Below, one piece after another: positions 26,311-35,021 of a stretch of DNA of 64,000 bases. Made by a program: the position numbers and the translations under genes. How positions within the stretch are numbered: position 1 is the stretch's first letter; the number at the start of each line of letters is the position of its first letter. Under the pieces are notes generated by a model. It was given only the letters and a program-made list of their open reading frames with translations. It was not told where the DNA came from and made no database searches. The DNA is from Paracoccus lichenicola (GTDB lineage Bacteria; Pseudomonadota; Alphaproteobacteria; Rhodobacterales; Rhodobacteraceae), in the NCBI RefSeq assembly GCF_009708075.1, contig NZ_WMBT01000002.1, positions 124,001-188,000 on the forward strand, given 5' to 3'.

Positions 26311-26775
26311 TTACATCCCCGCAGCCTGGCAGTCGGCCAGCGTGATGATCTCCATGTTGATCTTGCCCGAGAACTGGTCGGCATCCTGGTTGCCTTCCAG
26401 CCCGGTCGTGCCGGTGGCCGTGTTGTCGCTGGCGGCAGCCGCCGCGGCCGGGTTGGGCGCGTCGTCGTCCTGGTTGCCTTCGTTGCCCGTGGTGGGCTGC
26501 GCGGCGTCCATCGTGCCCGCATCCGCGTCAGGTCCCGTGCCGGACACCGAATCGTCATCGGCATTGCCCGTGTTGCCGGCATCGCCGCCCGCGACGGTCG
26601 CGTTCGGGGCCTGGTCATCCGACCCCATGGCCAGGGTCCGGCAATGCTCGGCCACGGCGGCCATGTCGGCCTCGGTGATCTGCTGCGTGCCGATCATGTT
26701 CTGGGCAAATGCGGCAGGGCCGAAGCCGAGAACGGCAGCCAGCGCGATCGAGGCGGTCAGGGTCTTGATCTTCAT
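26311..26775 (-). CDS. Secreted acidic low-complexity protein
   Basis: 154 aa. A signal peptide is clear: [19 protein letters not shown] then PAAFA with cleavage before Q. The mature protein is acidic and poor in hydrophobics, with imperfect repeats of a Gly-Asn/Asp motif ([31 protein letters not shown]). Two Cys, one near the mature N-terminus (EHCRTL) and one near the C-terminus (ADCQAAGM), may form a disulfide that closes the repeat region. No family recognised. The ATG at 26775 is chosen because the signal peptide starts there. Role unknown; the acidic repeats could bind divalent cations. Confidence 0.7.
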   Translation of the reverse strand: MKIKTLTASIALAAVLGFGPAAFAQNMIGTQQITEADMAAVAEHCRTLAMGSDDQAPNATVAGGDAGNTGNADDDSVSGTGPDADAGTMDAAQPTTGNEGNQDDDAPNPAAAAAASDNTATGTTGLEGNQDADQFSGKINMEIITLADCQAAGM

Positions 26776-26974
26776 CTCATTGCTCCATCTGTGGCGTGTA
26801 GGCGTTGAATTGCCTGACCAACACCCCAGGTCGCCTGCTTGTTCCGTGTCGCCGGCACACAAGAATGCGGGGCACGGCGGTGGAGCCGTCCCCGGGCCTG
26901 GCATTGCATGGCGCCCATGCGTTGCGCTTGGCCCGGGGAGCGGTTATTTCTGGGCGAACCGCGACCGAAAGGAC

Positions 26975-27931
26975 ATGGCCTTGCGCGATCTTCGGATTCC
27001 CGACCAGCGACACCCGGAAAAGGCCCACCGGCCCGACCAGGCGCAGCCCAAGAAGCCCGCCTGGATCCGCGTCAAGGCCCCCACGTCCGAGGGCTACAAG
27101 CGCACCCGCGACATCATGAAGGACAACCGCCTGTCCACCGTCTGCGAGGAAGCGGGCTGCCCCAATGTCGGCGAATGCTGGTCCCAGGGCCACGCCACCA
27201 TGATGATCATGGGCGAGATCTGCACCCGCGGCTGCACCTTCTGCAACGTCGCCACGGGCAAGCCCAATGCCCTTGACGTGTTCGAGCCGGGCCGCGTGGC
27301 CCATGCCGTCCAGAAGCTGGGGCTGAAGCATGTCGTCATCACGTCGGTGGACCGCGACGACCTGGACGACGGCGGGGCGGACCATTTCGCCCAGACGATC
27401 CGCGCCATCCGCCACCGCAGCCCCGATTCGACCATCGAGGTTCTGGTCCCCGACTTCCTGAAATCCAGGCCCGGGTCGATGGAGATCGTGGTCGAGGCGC
27501 GCCCCGATGTCTTCAACCACAACCTGGAAACGGTCCCCGCGCTTTATCCCACGGTGCGCCCCGGCGCGCGCTATTTCCATTCGCTGCGGCTGTTGCAAAA
27601 GGTCAAGGAACTGGACCCGGCGATGTTCACCAAGTCCGGCATCATGGTGGGCCTCGGCGAGGATCGGGGCAGCGTGTTGCAGGTCATGGACGACATGCGC
27701 GCCGCCGACATCGACTTCATGACCATCGGCCAGTATCTGCAACCGACGCCCAAGCATCACCGCGTGGACCGCTTCGTCACGCCCGAGGAATTCGCGAGCT
27801 ATGAAAAGGCGGCCTTCGGCAAGGGCTTCCTGATGGTCTCGGCCACGCCGCTGACGCGGTCGTCCTATCACGCGGGCGACGATTTCGCCCGGCTGCGCGC
27901 CGCGCGGTTGCAGAAACTGGGCCGCGCCTGA
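26975..27931 (+). CDS. lipA: Lipoyl synthase
   Basis: 318 aa radical SAM enzyme that inserts two sulfurs into octanoyl groups on lipoyl domains. The auxiliary cluster ligands are in [13 protein letters not shown], the radical SAM cluster motif CTRGCTFC follows about 20 residues later, and the C-terminal Arg-Ser-x-Ser type ending is [11 protein letters not shown]. The reading frame is open far upstream (to 26237), but the family start is [16 protein letters not shown], with GAAAGG just upstream. Its 5' region (26776-26974) is shared divergently with the secreted acidic protein gene. Confidence 0.96.
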   Translation: MALRDLRIPDQRHPEKAHRPDQAQPKKPAWIRVKAPTSEGYKRTRDIMKDNRLSTVCEEAGCPNVGECWSQGHATMMIMGEICTRGCTFCNVATGKPNALDVFEPGRVAHAVQKLGLKHVVITSVDRDDLDDGGADHFAQTIRAIRHRSPDSTIEVLVPDFLKSRPGSMEIVVEARPDVFNHNLETVPALYPTVRPGARYFHSLRLLQKVKELDPAMFTKSGIMVGLGEDRGSVLQVMDDMRAADIDFMTIGQYLQPTPKHHRVDRFVTPEEFASYEKAAFGKGFLMVSATPLTRSSYHAGDDFARLRAARLQKLGRA

Positions 27932-27934
27932 CCT

Positions 27935-27962
27935 CTTGCAAAAGCTTGCGTCCCGGCATAAT
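27935..27962 (+). promoter_or_regulatory. Possible promoter of tRNA-Leu
   Basis: -35 CTTGCA (27935-27940), 16-bp spacer and -10 CATAAT (27957-27962), ending 13 bp before the tRNA. It lies directly after the lipA stop, so read-through from lipA is also possible. Confidence 0.45.
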
Positions 27963-27975
27963 CGGAACGCGCAAG

Positions 27976-28059
27976 GCCCGAGTGACGGAATGGTAGACGT
28001 AGCGGATTCAAAATCCGCCGCCGCAAGGCATGTCGGTTCGAGTCCGACCTCGGGTACCA
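27976..28059 (+). tRNA. tRNA-Leu (anticodon CAA)
   Basis: 84 nt with an encoded CCA. The acceptor stem GCCCGAG pairs with CTCGGGT (one G-U at the first pair); the D-arm contains GGTAGACG. The anticodon stem GCGGA/TCCGC encloses loop TTCAAAA, so the anticodon is CAA (codon UUG). A class II variable arm and the T-arm TCGGTTCGAGTCCGA are present. Confidence 0.96.
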
Positions 28060-28080
28060 GCCTTTCCCCCGATCCGATGG

Positions 28081-28103
28081 AAAAGGGCCGCGCGTGGCGG
28101 CCC
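28081..28103 (-). terminator. Terminator after terC
   Basis: A 7-bp G+C stem (GGGCCGC/GCGGCCC with a 5-nt loop). On the minus strand it is followed by TTTTCC, which fits termination of the terC transcript 10 bp after its stop. It may also stop transcription leaving tRNA-Leu, but the T-run on that side is weaker. Confidence 0.55.
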
Positions 28104-28113
28104 CTGCCTTTCC

Positions 28114-28860
28114 TCAGGCCCTGACGCCCTGCTTGCGCAGCCGTGCGTTGCGCGCCCACATGTTCAGCCCCTCGACCACCGCCGAGAAGGCCATCGCGGC
28201 ATAGACATAGCCCTTGGGCACATGGACGCCGAAGCCCTCGGCGATCAGCGTGGTGCCGATCAGCAGCAGGAAGGACAAGGCCAGCATCACGATGGTGGGG
28301 TTCTTGCCGATGAACGTCGCCAGCGGGTTCGCGGCCAGCAGCATCACGGTCACGGCCACGACCACGGACACGACCATGATTTCGACATGCGGCGTCATGC
28401 CCACGGCGGTGATGATGCTGTCGATGGAAAACACCAGGTCCAGCATCAGGATCTGCACGATGGCGCTGCCGAAACCGACGGCTGCCGTTCCGATCATCGT
28501 GTCCTCGTGATCATCGGGATCGACGTGGTGGTGGATTTCCTTTGTCGCCTTCCAGACCAGGAACAGACCGCCCGCGATCAGGATGATGTCCTTCCAGGAA
28601 AACTCGTTCCCCAGGATCGTGATCACCGGCTGCGTCAGCTGCACGATCCAGGCGATCGTCGCCAAAAGCCCAAGCCGCATGATCAGCGCCAGGCCGATGC
28701 CGATCTTGCGCGCGCGTTCGCGTTGCCCTTCGGGCAGCTTGTTCGACAGGATCGAGATGAACAGCAGGTTGTCGATGCCCAGCACGATCTCCATCACCAT
28801 GAGGGTGGCAAGCGCGATCCAGGCCTCGGGTTGCTGCATAAGGGCGATGATGTCCTGCAT
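28114..28860 (-). CDS. TerC-family integral membrane protein
   Basis: 248 aa with about seven membrane helices. The TerC signature is at the N-terminus ([17 protein letters not shown]) and repeated in the second half ([17 protein letters not shown]), with the conserved Asp in each half. A cytosolic His/Asp-rich loop ([15 protein letters not shown]) near residue 108-122 may bind metal. TerC proteins are linked to metal export, for example Mn2+, and tellurite resistance. I searched the 141 bp upstream for a yybP-ykoY Mn riboswitch and saw none. Confidence 0.85.
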   Translation of the reverse strand: MQDIIALMQQPEAWIALATLMVMEIVLGIDNLLFISILSNKLPEGQRERARKIGIGLALIMRLGLLATIAWIVQLTQPVITILGNEFSWKDIILIAGGLFLVWKATKEIHHHVDPDDHEDTMIGTAAVGFGSAIVQILMLDLVFSIDSIITAVGMTPHVEIMVVSVVVAVTVMLLAANPLATFIGKNPTIVMLALSFLLLIGTTLIAEGFGVHVPKGYVYAAMAFSAVVEGLNMWARNARLRKQGVRA

Positions 28861-29001
28861 GGGAAAATCCTGTCAAAAAAGGGGCTGTCGGTCAGAAAAG
28901 TCATTCCGCCCTCGCCGGTTCCGTTCTTTTCGCAATGCGGCATCATCGCCCGGATGGGAAGACGGAAACGCCGGGCGGCATGATTCGGGCCGGGCTGGCG
29001 G

Positions 29002-29907
29002 TTACGCCGCCATCACCCGTTCGCTTGCCTGGATCAGCGTCGCGGCCAGATCGTCCAGCCACCCCCCTGCGGGCGTCGAGGCGCGGCGCAGCAGCAGCAC
29101 CTCGCGCGAGGGCTGAGGGTCGGGAAACTCCACCACGGACAGGCCGGGCGCCGCCGCGCGTTCAAGGCGCAGGGCAAGCTGCGGCAGGAAGGTCAGGCCC
29201 ATCCCCTGCGCGGCCAGGCGGCACAGGGTGGACAGCGAGGCCGCCCCCAGGTCCAGACGCGCGCTGCGGCGGCCCAGGCCGCAGACCTCCAGCGCCTGGT
29301 CGCCCAGGCAGTGCCCCTCGTCCAGCAGCAGCAACTGGCCGGGGTCCAGGTCGCGCGGCTCGGGACGCGACCGGCCCAGGCGGGCGATGCGGTCCTGGCT
29401 GCCCGCCAGCAGGAAGCGGTCGGTGAACAGCGGCATCGCCACCAGGTCAGCGCTGTCGGGGGGCGTCGCCACGACCGCCACGTCCAGCCGTCCCTGGCAC
29501 AGCTCATCGACCAGCCGGTCGGTCTGCGCCTCGCGCAGGTGCAGGTCGCGCGTCAGGTCGCGGGCGCGCAGGATCGGCAGGGCCTCGGGCAGAAGATAGG
29601 GCGCGACCGTGGGGATCATTCCCAGCATCAGCCGCCCGCCCTGCCCCGGCTGGCGCATCCCCTGTTCCAGCCCGGCCATCGCGGCCATGACCTGCCGGGC
29701 ATGGGATTCCAGCGCCCGGCCCTGCGGGGTCAACACCACGCCGGACGGGGTGCGTTCCACCAACGGGCTACCCACCTGATCCTCCAGCGCGCGGATCTGC
29801 ATGGACAGGGCGGGTTGGGTCACATGCATGACCTCGGCCGCGCGGGTGAAATGCCCCTGCTGCGCCAAGGCCAGGAAATAGCGCAACTGCCGCAGGGTGA
29901 TGTTCAT
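29002..29907 (-). CDS. oxyR: LysR-type hydrogen peroxide sensor OxyR
   Basis: 301 aa. N-terminal winged helix ([20 protein letters not shown] then [14 protein letters not shown]). In the effector domain the redox pair Cys200 and Cys209 lies in [15 protein letters not shown], the pattern that defines OxyR: peroxide oxidises the first Cys, which forms a disulfide with the second. It is divergent from the catalase gene with a 93-bp gap that contains an OxyR-like box, so it most likely controls katA and itself. Confidence 0.93.
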   Translation of the reverse strand: MNITLRQLRYFLALAQQGHFTRAAEVMHVTQPALSMQIRALEDQVGSPLVERTPSGVVLTPQGRALESHARQVMAAMAGLEQGMRQPGQGGRLMLGMIPTVAPYLLPEALPILRARDLTRDLHLREAQTDRLVDELCQGRLDVAVVATPPDSADLVAMPLFTDRFLLAGSQDRIARLGRSRPEPRDLDPGQLLLLDEGHCLGDQALEVCGLGRRSARLDLGAASLSTLCRLAAQGMGLTFLPQLALRLERAAAPGLSVVEFPDPQPSREVLLLRRASTPAGGWLDDLAATLIQASERVMAA

Positions 29908-29927
29908 AAGCGCGCCTTATCAATGCA

Positions 29928-29942
29928 ATCGAATTTTCCGAT
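29928..29942. promoter_or_regulatory. OxyR-like operator between oxyR and katA
   Basis: An inverted repeat ATCG-N7-CGAT, which is also a LysR-type T-N11-A motif. It has the spacing of half the OxyR consensus (ATAG-N7-CTAT). A further TTAT at 29949, 10 bp on, fits the next contact of a tetrameric OxyR site on the same face of the helix. Confidence 0.6.
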
Positions 29943-30000
29943 TTCTTTTTATTCGGACGCTCTGCCACAAGCAACCCAACCGCCAACAAGGAGACCGGAC

Positions 30001-31482
30001 ATGAGCCAGGACACCCCCCGCCCCCGGATGACCACCACGGCAGGCGCGCCGATCGCCTCGAACCAGCACAGCGAGACCGCAGGCGACCGTGGCCCGGTGC
30101 TGATGCAGGACTACCAGCTTCTGGAAAAGCTGGCGCACCAGAACCGCGAACGCATCCCGGAACGCGTCGTACATGCCAAAGGCTGGGGCGCCTTCGGCAC
30201 CTTCACGGTGACGCATGACATCACGCAATACAGCTGCGCCTCGATCTTCGGGGCGGTGGGCAAGACCACCCCGATGCTGGCGCGGTTTTCCACCGTGGCC
30301 GGAGAGATGGGCGCGGCGGACCACGAACGCGACGTGCGCGGCTTCGCGCTGAAGTTCTATACCGACGAAGGCAACTGGGATCTGGTCGGCAACAACACGC
30401 CCGTGTTCTTCGTGCGCGACCCGCTGAAGTTCCCGGACTTCATCCACACGCAGAAGCGCCACCCGCGCACCAACCTGCGCAGCGCCACCGCCATGTGGGA
30501 TTTCTGGGGCCAGGTGCCCGAATCGCTGCACCAGGTGACGATCCTGATGTCGGACCGCGGCCTGCCGCAGGACCCGACCTTCATGGACGGCTTCGGCAGC
30601 CACACCTATTCCTTCTGGAATGGGGACGGCGAACGCTTCTGGGTCAAGTTCCACTTCAAGACGCAGCAGGGCCACCGTCATTACACCAACGGCGAGGCCG
30701 CCGCCATCATCGGCCACACCCGCGAGGGCTATCAGGAAGCCCTGTTCGGCAAGATCGAACGCGGCGAATTCCCCCGCTGGACCATGTTCGTGCAGATCAT
30801 GCCCGAACTGGACGCCGAAAAGACGCCCTATGATCCCTTCGACCTGACCAAGGTCTGGCCGCACGGGGATTACCCCCTGATCGAGGTGGGCGAGTTTGAA
30901 CTCAACCGCAACGCCGACAACTATTTCGCGCAGATCGAGCAGGCGGCCTTCAGCCCGTCGAACAAGGTGCGCGGCATCGGCTACAGCCCCGACAAGATGT
31001 TGCAGGCCCGCGTGTTCAGCTATGCCGACGCGCATCGCTATCGCCTGGGCACGCATTACGAGCATCTGCCGGTGAACGCGCCGAAATGCCCGGTCCATCA
31101 TTACCACAAGGACGGGCAGATGAACTTCTTTGGAGGGGTGACGGGCAGCACGGACGCCTATTACGAACCGAACAGCCGAGGCGGCGCGGCCGAGGATCCG
31201 TCCTTTGCCGAACCGCCGCTGCGTCTGTCGGGCGTGGCCGCGCGCCAGCCGCACCGCCAGCTGATCGACGATTACGAACAGCCCCGCGCGCTGCACGACC
31301 GGGTGCTGAACGATGATGAACGGGCGCGGCTTTACAAGAACATCGCCGCCGCCATGGAAGGCGCGGACGAGGACGTGATCGAACGCGCGCTGGTCCATTT
31401 CGACCGCATCAGCCCGGCCTATGGCGCGGGGATCCGGGCGGCGCAGGCGGAAAAGGCGGCGCATCGCCACGCCGCCGAATAG
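30001..31482 (+). CDS. katA: Monofunctional heme catalase
   Basis: 493 aa small-subunit (clade 3 type) catalase that converts hydrogen peroxide to water and oxygen. Distal His58 in [12 protein letters not shown], distal Asn131 in [14 protein letters not shown], and proximal heme-ligand Tyr341 in [14 protein letters not shown]. The region before RGFALKFY reads GAADHERDV, where most catalases have SADTERD or PADTVRD, a small variation near the NADPH site. An open frame extends upstream to 29311, but AAGGAG at 29988-29993 fixes the ATG at 30001. No signal peptide, so cytoplasmic. Divergent from oxyR. Confidence 0.97.
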   Translation: MSQDTPRPRMTTTAGAPIASNQHSETAGDRGPVLMQDYQLLEKLAHQNRERIPERVVHAKGWGAFGTFTVTHDITQYSCASIFGAVGKTTPMLARFSTVAGEMGAADHERDVRGFALKFYTDEGNWDLVGNNTPVFFVRDPLKFPDFIHTQKRHPRTNLRSATAMWDFWGQVPESLHQVTILMSDRGLPQDPTFMDGFGSHTYSFWNGDGERFWVKFHFKTQQGHRHYTNGEAAAIIGHTREGYQEALFGKIERGEFPRWTMFVQIMPELDAEKTPYDPFDLTKVWPHGDYPLIEVGEFELNRNADNYFAQIEQAAFSPSNKVRGIGYSPDKMLQARVFSYADAHRYRLGTHYEHLPVNAPKCPVHHYHKDGQMNFFGGVTGSTDAYYEPNSRGGAAEDPSFAEPPLRLSGVAARQPHRQLIDDYEQPRALHDRVLNDDERARLYKNIAAAMEGADEDVIERALVHFDRISPAYGAGIRAAQAEKAAHRHAAE

Positions 31483-31516
31483 CCCCAAGGCGTTTGTCAC
31501 GAGTGGCCTGTTACGG

Positions 31517-31545
31517 AAAGGGGCGCCCGCATGGCGCCCCTTTTT
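31517..31545 (+). terminator. Terminator of katA
   Basis: Perfect 11-bp stem AAAGGGGCGCC / GGCGCCCCTTT with a 5-nt loop, running into five T (31541-31545). It stands 35 bp after the katA stop and just before the end of the convergent DUF6456 gene. Confidence 0.85.
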
Positions 31546-31547
31546 CC

Positions 31548-32687
31548 TTACCCGATCAGGCGCGACCCGCTGCCATAGGTTTCCTGGTAATGCCGTTCCA
31601 GCCGCATCAGGGCCAGGCGCAGCACGATCTTGCCCGACCGGGCGGACCAGCCCAGGCGGCGCTCGGTCAGTTCGATCCCTTCCAGGAAGCAGCAGACGCG
31701 CAGCACGATGTCGCCCATGCCCGGCCCCAGGTCGCGCAGCGCCATCGCCACCCGGTCGCGCGCCGATTCCGATCCGCCGCGATAGCCCCCGCCACTGCGG
31801 GACACGTCGATGCCCGAGGTCATGAAGCCCGCCCAGTTCTGCGTGACGCGCGGTCCCATCTGGGCCAGCTCGAAATCCTCGCGCAGGCGTTCGCCCGCCG
31901 CGACCATGCCGGGCGACAGGAAGGGCTTGCCCGCGCCGTCGCGCCGGCGCGCCAGCAGCAGCAGCGGGCTTTCGGCGATGTTGACGCGGGCGCGGCGGCG
32001 GCGGCGATCCTCGGGGTCCTCGATCACGCGGCTTTCCCAGACACGGTGCCGGTCGGCGTGGTCGAAACCGGCGGGCGCCTCGGCCATGCCGGGGGCGTCG
32101 TCGGGGGCCACGGGGCTTGCGTCGGTGAATTCGGCAGGCCCGGGCACCGCCTTGCGCTGGCGCGGCGATTGCAGCATGTCGCGCAGCGCGTCGCGCCCGG
32201 CAGGGGCAATGGCATAACGCTGCACCCGCCCCGGCATCGCCGAAGGCACGACCCAACCCTTCAGGGCCATCAGTTCGGCGATCCAGCGTTCCAGGACGGC
32301 GGTGCGGATGTCGTCGCGGCTGATGATGGCCTTGTCCATGCCCTCGGCCGTGACCAGCACCGCGCCGGGTTCGGCCAGGCGGCGCAACAGGCGCATGGCC
32401 TGCCGGTCGTCCAGCTTGCGGGGGCGGTCCGCGCCCTCGGCCAGGGCGCCATCGACAAGGGGATCGTCGCGCCGCGCCTCGAACCGGCGGATGCGGCGCA
32501 GGATGGTGGAGGCGTGGCAGCCCTCGGACCGGGCCAGGGCGCGGATCGACTGCCCTTCCTCGACATGGCGCAGGTAAAGGCGCGCGTCGTCGGGCAGGTC
32601 GTCAGGGGGGGTGGGGGCGGTCCCGGTCGGCGAACGGTGCTCCGCGGCAAGGCTGGGGAAGGCGAAATCACCGGTCAAAAGCGTCAT
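31548..32687 (-). CDS. DUF6456 domain protein with helix-turn-helix
   Basis: 379 aa. The N-terminal region (about 25-70) contains an HTH-like segment typical of sigma-factor or resolvase-like DNA binders (HVEEGQSIRALARSEGCHAST then ILRRIRRFEARRDDP). The C-terminal 130 residues match DUF6456 (LLARRRDGAGKPFLSPGMVAAGERLREDF through CCFLEGIELTERRLGWSARSGKIVLR), known almost only from alphaproteobacteria. It is probably a DNA-binding protein, possibly a regulator, but no target is known. The upstream 222 bp are shared with a divergent DUF6477 gene. Confidence 0.8.
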   Translation of the reverse strand: MTLLTGDFAFPSLAAEHRSPTGTAPTPPDDLPDDARLYLRHVEEGQSIRALARSEGCHASTILRRIRRFEARRDDPLVDGALAEGADRPRKLDDRQAMRLLRRLAEPGAVLVTAEGMDKAIISRDDIRTAVLERWIAELMALKGWVVPSAMPGRVQRYAIAPAGRDALRDMLQSPRQRKAVPGPAEFTDASPVAPDDAPGMAEAPAGFDHADRHRVWESRVIEDPEDRRRRRARVNIAESPLLLLARRRDGAGKPFLSPGMVAAGERLREDFELAQMGPRVTQNWAGFMTSGIDVSRSGGGYRGGSESARDRVAMALRDLGPGMGDIVLRVCCFLEGIELTERRLGWSARSGKIVLRLALMRLERHYQETYGSGSRLIG

Positions 32688-32909
32688 GTCTGGTCCCTTG
32701 TCATCCTTGGCAGCCGGGGGAAACTGAAACTACCTGAGGTTGCGTTAAACGTGGTTAATGGAACGGCTGGTCTTCAGCAGATAGCCGCAACATTCCCTAA
32801 CAAACCCTAAAGATACGTTGCCCGACCGAACGCTGCGACAAGGCAGCAGGCAACACCCGTTAAAGCTGTGTGAAGCTGGTCTCACCAACACCAATGGGAC
32901 AGTTCAAAA

Positions 32910-33311
32910 ATGAGCTACATGCCGAACGTGATCGCCTTCCGTCCCCGCCCCGTGGCCGAGCCTTTGCGCCGCCCCCGCATCCTGATCCGCGCCGCCCGCG
33001 AGGGGCAGGCAGGCTGGCGGCGCGACCGCGACCTGAAGCGGCTGCTGCGCACCGATCACTGCCCCGCCCCCGGCGCCTGCCTGCCCCGCCTGCGCGCCGA
33101 GGAGGCCGCCCTGAACGAGGCCCGGCTGCAACGCGCGGCGGAATACGACATGCACCGCCACGTCCTGCTGATGATCGCCATCCTGGCCGAGATACGCGCG
33201 GCGGTGGCCGATGCGCCGGTCTGGGCGGGCGCGGGCATGGGCGCGGCGATGCTGGCGCAGATCGGCGCGGCGCTCAGCGGCCCCGCAGCAGCGATCCCAG
33301 CACGCCCCTGA
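32910..33311 (+). CDS. DUF6477 family protein
   Basis: 133 aa soluble basic protein. The core RRPRILIRAAREG...RRDRDLKRLLR and the helical part EEAALNEARLQRAAEYDMHRH then VLLMIAILAEIRAA match DUF6477, a short Rhodobacteraceae family. The function is unknown. It is divergent from the DUF6456 gene, and its last 38 bp overlap the 3' end of the convergent HerA-like gene, an uncommon tail-to-tail overlap. A second ATG at 32919 is also possible. Confidence 0.75.
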   Translation: MSYMPNVIAFRPRPVAEPLRRPRILIRAAREGQAGWRRDRDLKRLLRTDHCPAPGACLPRLRAEEAALNEARLQRAAEYDMHRHVLLMIAILAEIRAAVADAPVWAGAGMGAAMLAQIGAALSGPAAAIPARP

Positions 33312-34809
33312 CGATGGCCTGGCCGGATTTCGTGCCAAGCTGCCGCGCCAGGCTCTTGCCGAAGGTTTCCACGATCGAATCGCTGCGGGACGACGGGGAA
33401 CGCGCCTCGTCCCGCGGCTGATACCGGCGGGCGTTGCGGTATTCGGCGCGGTTCATGTCGAACAGCGCCTCGTCCTTGGCCTTGGCCGCGTCGCTGGTCC
33501 TGCGCGCCAGCAGTTCATGCGCGGAGTCGCGGTCGATGGTCCTGGCATACTTGATGCCCATGGGGGACGCCGCCATCACCCCGGCCCGTTCCGCGTCCGT
33601 GATCGGTCCCATGCGGCTGAAGGGCGGGCGGATCAGCGTGCGCTGCACCATGCCCGGCACGCCCTTGTCCTCCAGCAGGGATGTCACGGCCTCGCCCGTG
33701 GCGACATGCTGGATCGCGTCGGCGGTGTCGAAGCCGGGGTTGGCGCGATAGTTTTCCGCCGCCATGCGCAGCGCCTTCTGGTCCTTGGGGGTAAAGGCGC
33801 GCAAGGCGTGCTGGACGCGGTTGCCAAGCTGGCCCAGCACCCCTTCGGGAATGTCGGCGGGGTTCTGGCTGACGAACCACAGGCTGACGCCCTTGGACCG
33901 GATCAGGCGGGCGACCTGCTCGACCTTTTCCACCAGCGCCCTGGGCGCGCCGTCGAACAGCAGATGCGCCTCGTCGAAGAAAAAGGCGACGCGCGGGCGG
34001 TCGGGATCGCCCACCTCGGGCAGTTGCTCGAACAGTTCGGACAAAAGCCACAGCAGGAAGGTCGCGTAAAGCCGGGGCGACTGCATCAGCCGGTCGGCGG
34101 CCAGGATGTTGACGACCCCCCTGCCCGATGCGTCCCGCCGGATGATGTCGGCCAGGTCCAGCGCGGGTTCGCCGAACAGCCGGTCCCCGCCCTGGTTTTC
34201 CAGCACCAGAAGCGCCCGCTGGATGGCGCCCACGCTGGCCGTGCCGACATTGCCGTATCGCAGCGACAGATCGGCCGCGTTCTGCCCCACCCAGACCAGC
34301 ATCGCCTGCAAGTCCTTCAGGTCCAGCAGCGCCAGGCCCTGTTCGTCGGCCACCCGGAAGGCGATGTTCATCACCCCTTCCTGCGCGTCCGTCAGATCCA
34401 GCAGGCGCGACAGCAGCAGCGGTCCCATCTCGGCCGGGGTGGTGCGGACGGGATGGCCTTTCTGGCCCCAGATGTCCCAGAAGGTCACGGGAAAGGCCTG
34501 GTAGTCCAGCGGCAGGCCCATCCGCGCGGCGCGATCCGCAAAGGCCGCGTGCGGCCTTGCCTCGGCGCTGCCGGCGCAGGCCATGCCCGCCAGATCGCCC
34601 TTCACGTCGGCCAGAAACACCGGAACGCCCGCCAGCGACAGGCTTTCGGCCAGGGTTTGCAGCGTGACCGTCTTGCCGGTGCCGGTCGCGCCCGCGATCA
34701 GGCCGTGGCGATTGGCGTATGGAAGCAGCAACCGTTGCGGCGTGGCGTGATCCGGCCCGCTGCCGCCTACCAGGACTGTGTTCGCCTGCTGATCCACCAC
34801 ATCCGCCAT
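33274..34809 (-). CDS. HerA-like helicase (DUF853 family ATPase)
   Basis: 511 aa. Walker A is HGLIAGATGTGKTVTLQTLA near residue 40 and Walker B RVAFFFDEAHLLF near 265; SKGVSLWFVSQNPADIPEGV is a sensor-like motif, and an Arg finger is likely in NRVQHALRAF. The family (DUF853, E. coli YjgR) resembles HerA/FtsK hexameric DNA translocases, but a biological role is not established. The frame stays open for another 159 codons upstream, but the family start is MADVVDQQANTVLVGGSG at 34809 and the extension reads through a terminator and low-conservation sequence. Confidence 0.9.
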   Translation of the reverse strand: MADVVDQQANTVLVGGSGPDHATPQRLLLPYANRHGLIAGATGTGKTVTLQTLAESLSLAGVPVFLADVKGDLAGMACAGSAEARPHAAFADRAARMGLPLDYQAFPVTFWDIWGQKGHPVRTTPAEMGPLLLSRLLDLTDAQEGVMNIAFRVADEQGLALLDLKDLQAMLVWVGQNAADLSLRYGNVGTASVGAIQRALLVLENQGGDRLFGEPALDLADIIRRDASGRGVVNILAADRLMQSPRLYATFLLWLLSELFEQLPEVGDPDRPRVAFFFDEAHLLFDGAPRALVEKVEQVARLIRSKGVSLWFVSQNPADIPEGVLGQLGNRVQHALRAFTPKDQKALRMAAENYRANPGFDTADAIQHVATGEAVTSLLEDKGVPGMVQRTLIRPPFSRMGPITDAERAGVMAASPMGIKYARTIDRDSAHELLARRTSDAAKAKDEALFDMNRAEYRNARRYQPRDEARSPSSRSDSIVETFGKSLARQLGTKSGQAIVRGVLGSLLRGR

Positions 34810-34853
34810 GCCTGCCCCCCGTTGCGCCGCGCGCCGATGCGGCGTCCGGCGCA

Positions 34854-34882
34854 ATAATACAAATTTAATGCAACCATGACAG
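34854..34882 (-). promoter_or_regulatory. Probable promoter of the HerA-like gene
   Basis: Minus strand: -35 CTGTCA (34882-34877), 17-bp spacer, -10 TATTAT (34859-34854), with the expected start about 38 nt before the ATG at 34809. It lies in a short AT-rich island. Confidence 0.5.
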
Positions 34883-34966
34883 GATGCGAATCGTTCGTCA
34901 TCAGGCTCGTCGATGACGGACCTTCCTCCCTGTTGGACTGCCGCGCCTTCGGGCGCGGCTTTTTTT
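34870..34966 (+). ncRNA. Candidate small RNA
   Basis: The plus strand carries a stem-loop (CGTCATC 34896-34902 / GATGACG 34912-34918, 9-nt loop), an unpaired CU-rich stretch (CCTTCCTCCC at 34921-34930) and a strong rho-independent terminator, all with no reading frame in front of them. This three-part layout is typical of bacterial sRNAs, and the CU-rich stretch could pair with Shine-Dalgarno sequences. A -10-like TTTAAT occurs at 34864-34869, but I see no good -35, so the 5' end is a guess. Confidence 0.5.
34940..34966 (+). terminator. Strong plus-strand terminator without an upstream gene
   Basis: Perfect 8-bp stem GCCGCGCC / GGCGCGGC closed by a TTCG tetraloop and followed by seven T. There is no plus-strand protein gene between it and the region behind the DUF6477 gene 1.6 kb away, so it must end a short non-coding transcript. 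Confidence 0.85.
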
Positions 34967-34992
34967 GTGATCGGGGCGCCTTCATGGACCTG

Positions 34993-35021
34993 TTGACGGA
35001 CGACGGCGGTGCGACTAGCGT
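34993..35021 (+). promoter_or_regulatory. Possible promoter upstream of the IalB-family gene
   Basis: -35 TTGACG (34993-34998), 17-bp spacer, -10 TAGCGT (35016-35021). The same -10 hexamer is used in the promoter in front of the pyrimidine operon (42657-42662). It would leave a leader of about 250 nt before the IalB gene. Confidence 0.45.

Noticed and set aside
28861..29001. Possible Mn2+ (yybP-ykoY) riboswitch before the TerC gene
   Set aside because: The conserved core of that riboswitch is not present, and there is no terminator-antiterminator pair.
29920..32256. A 778-codon open frame on the minus strand
   Set aside because: Antisense to katA and out of frame with the DUF6456 gene; it also crosses the katA terminator.
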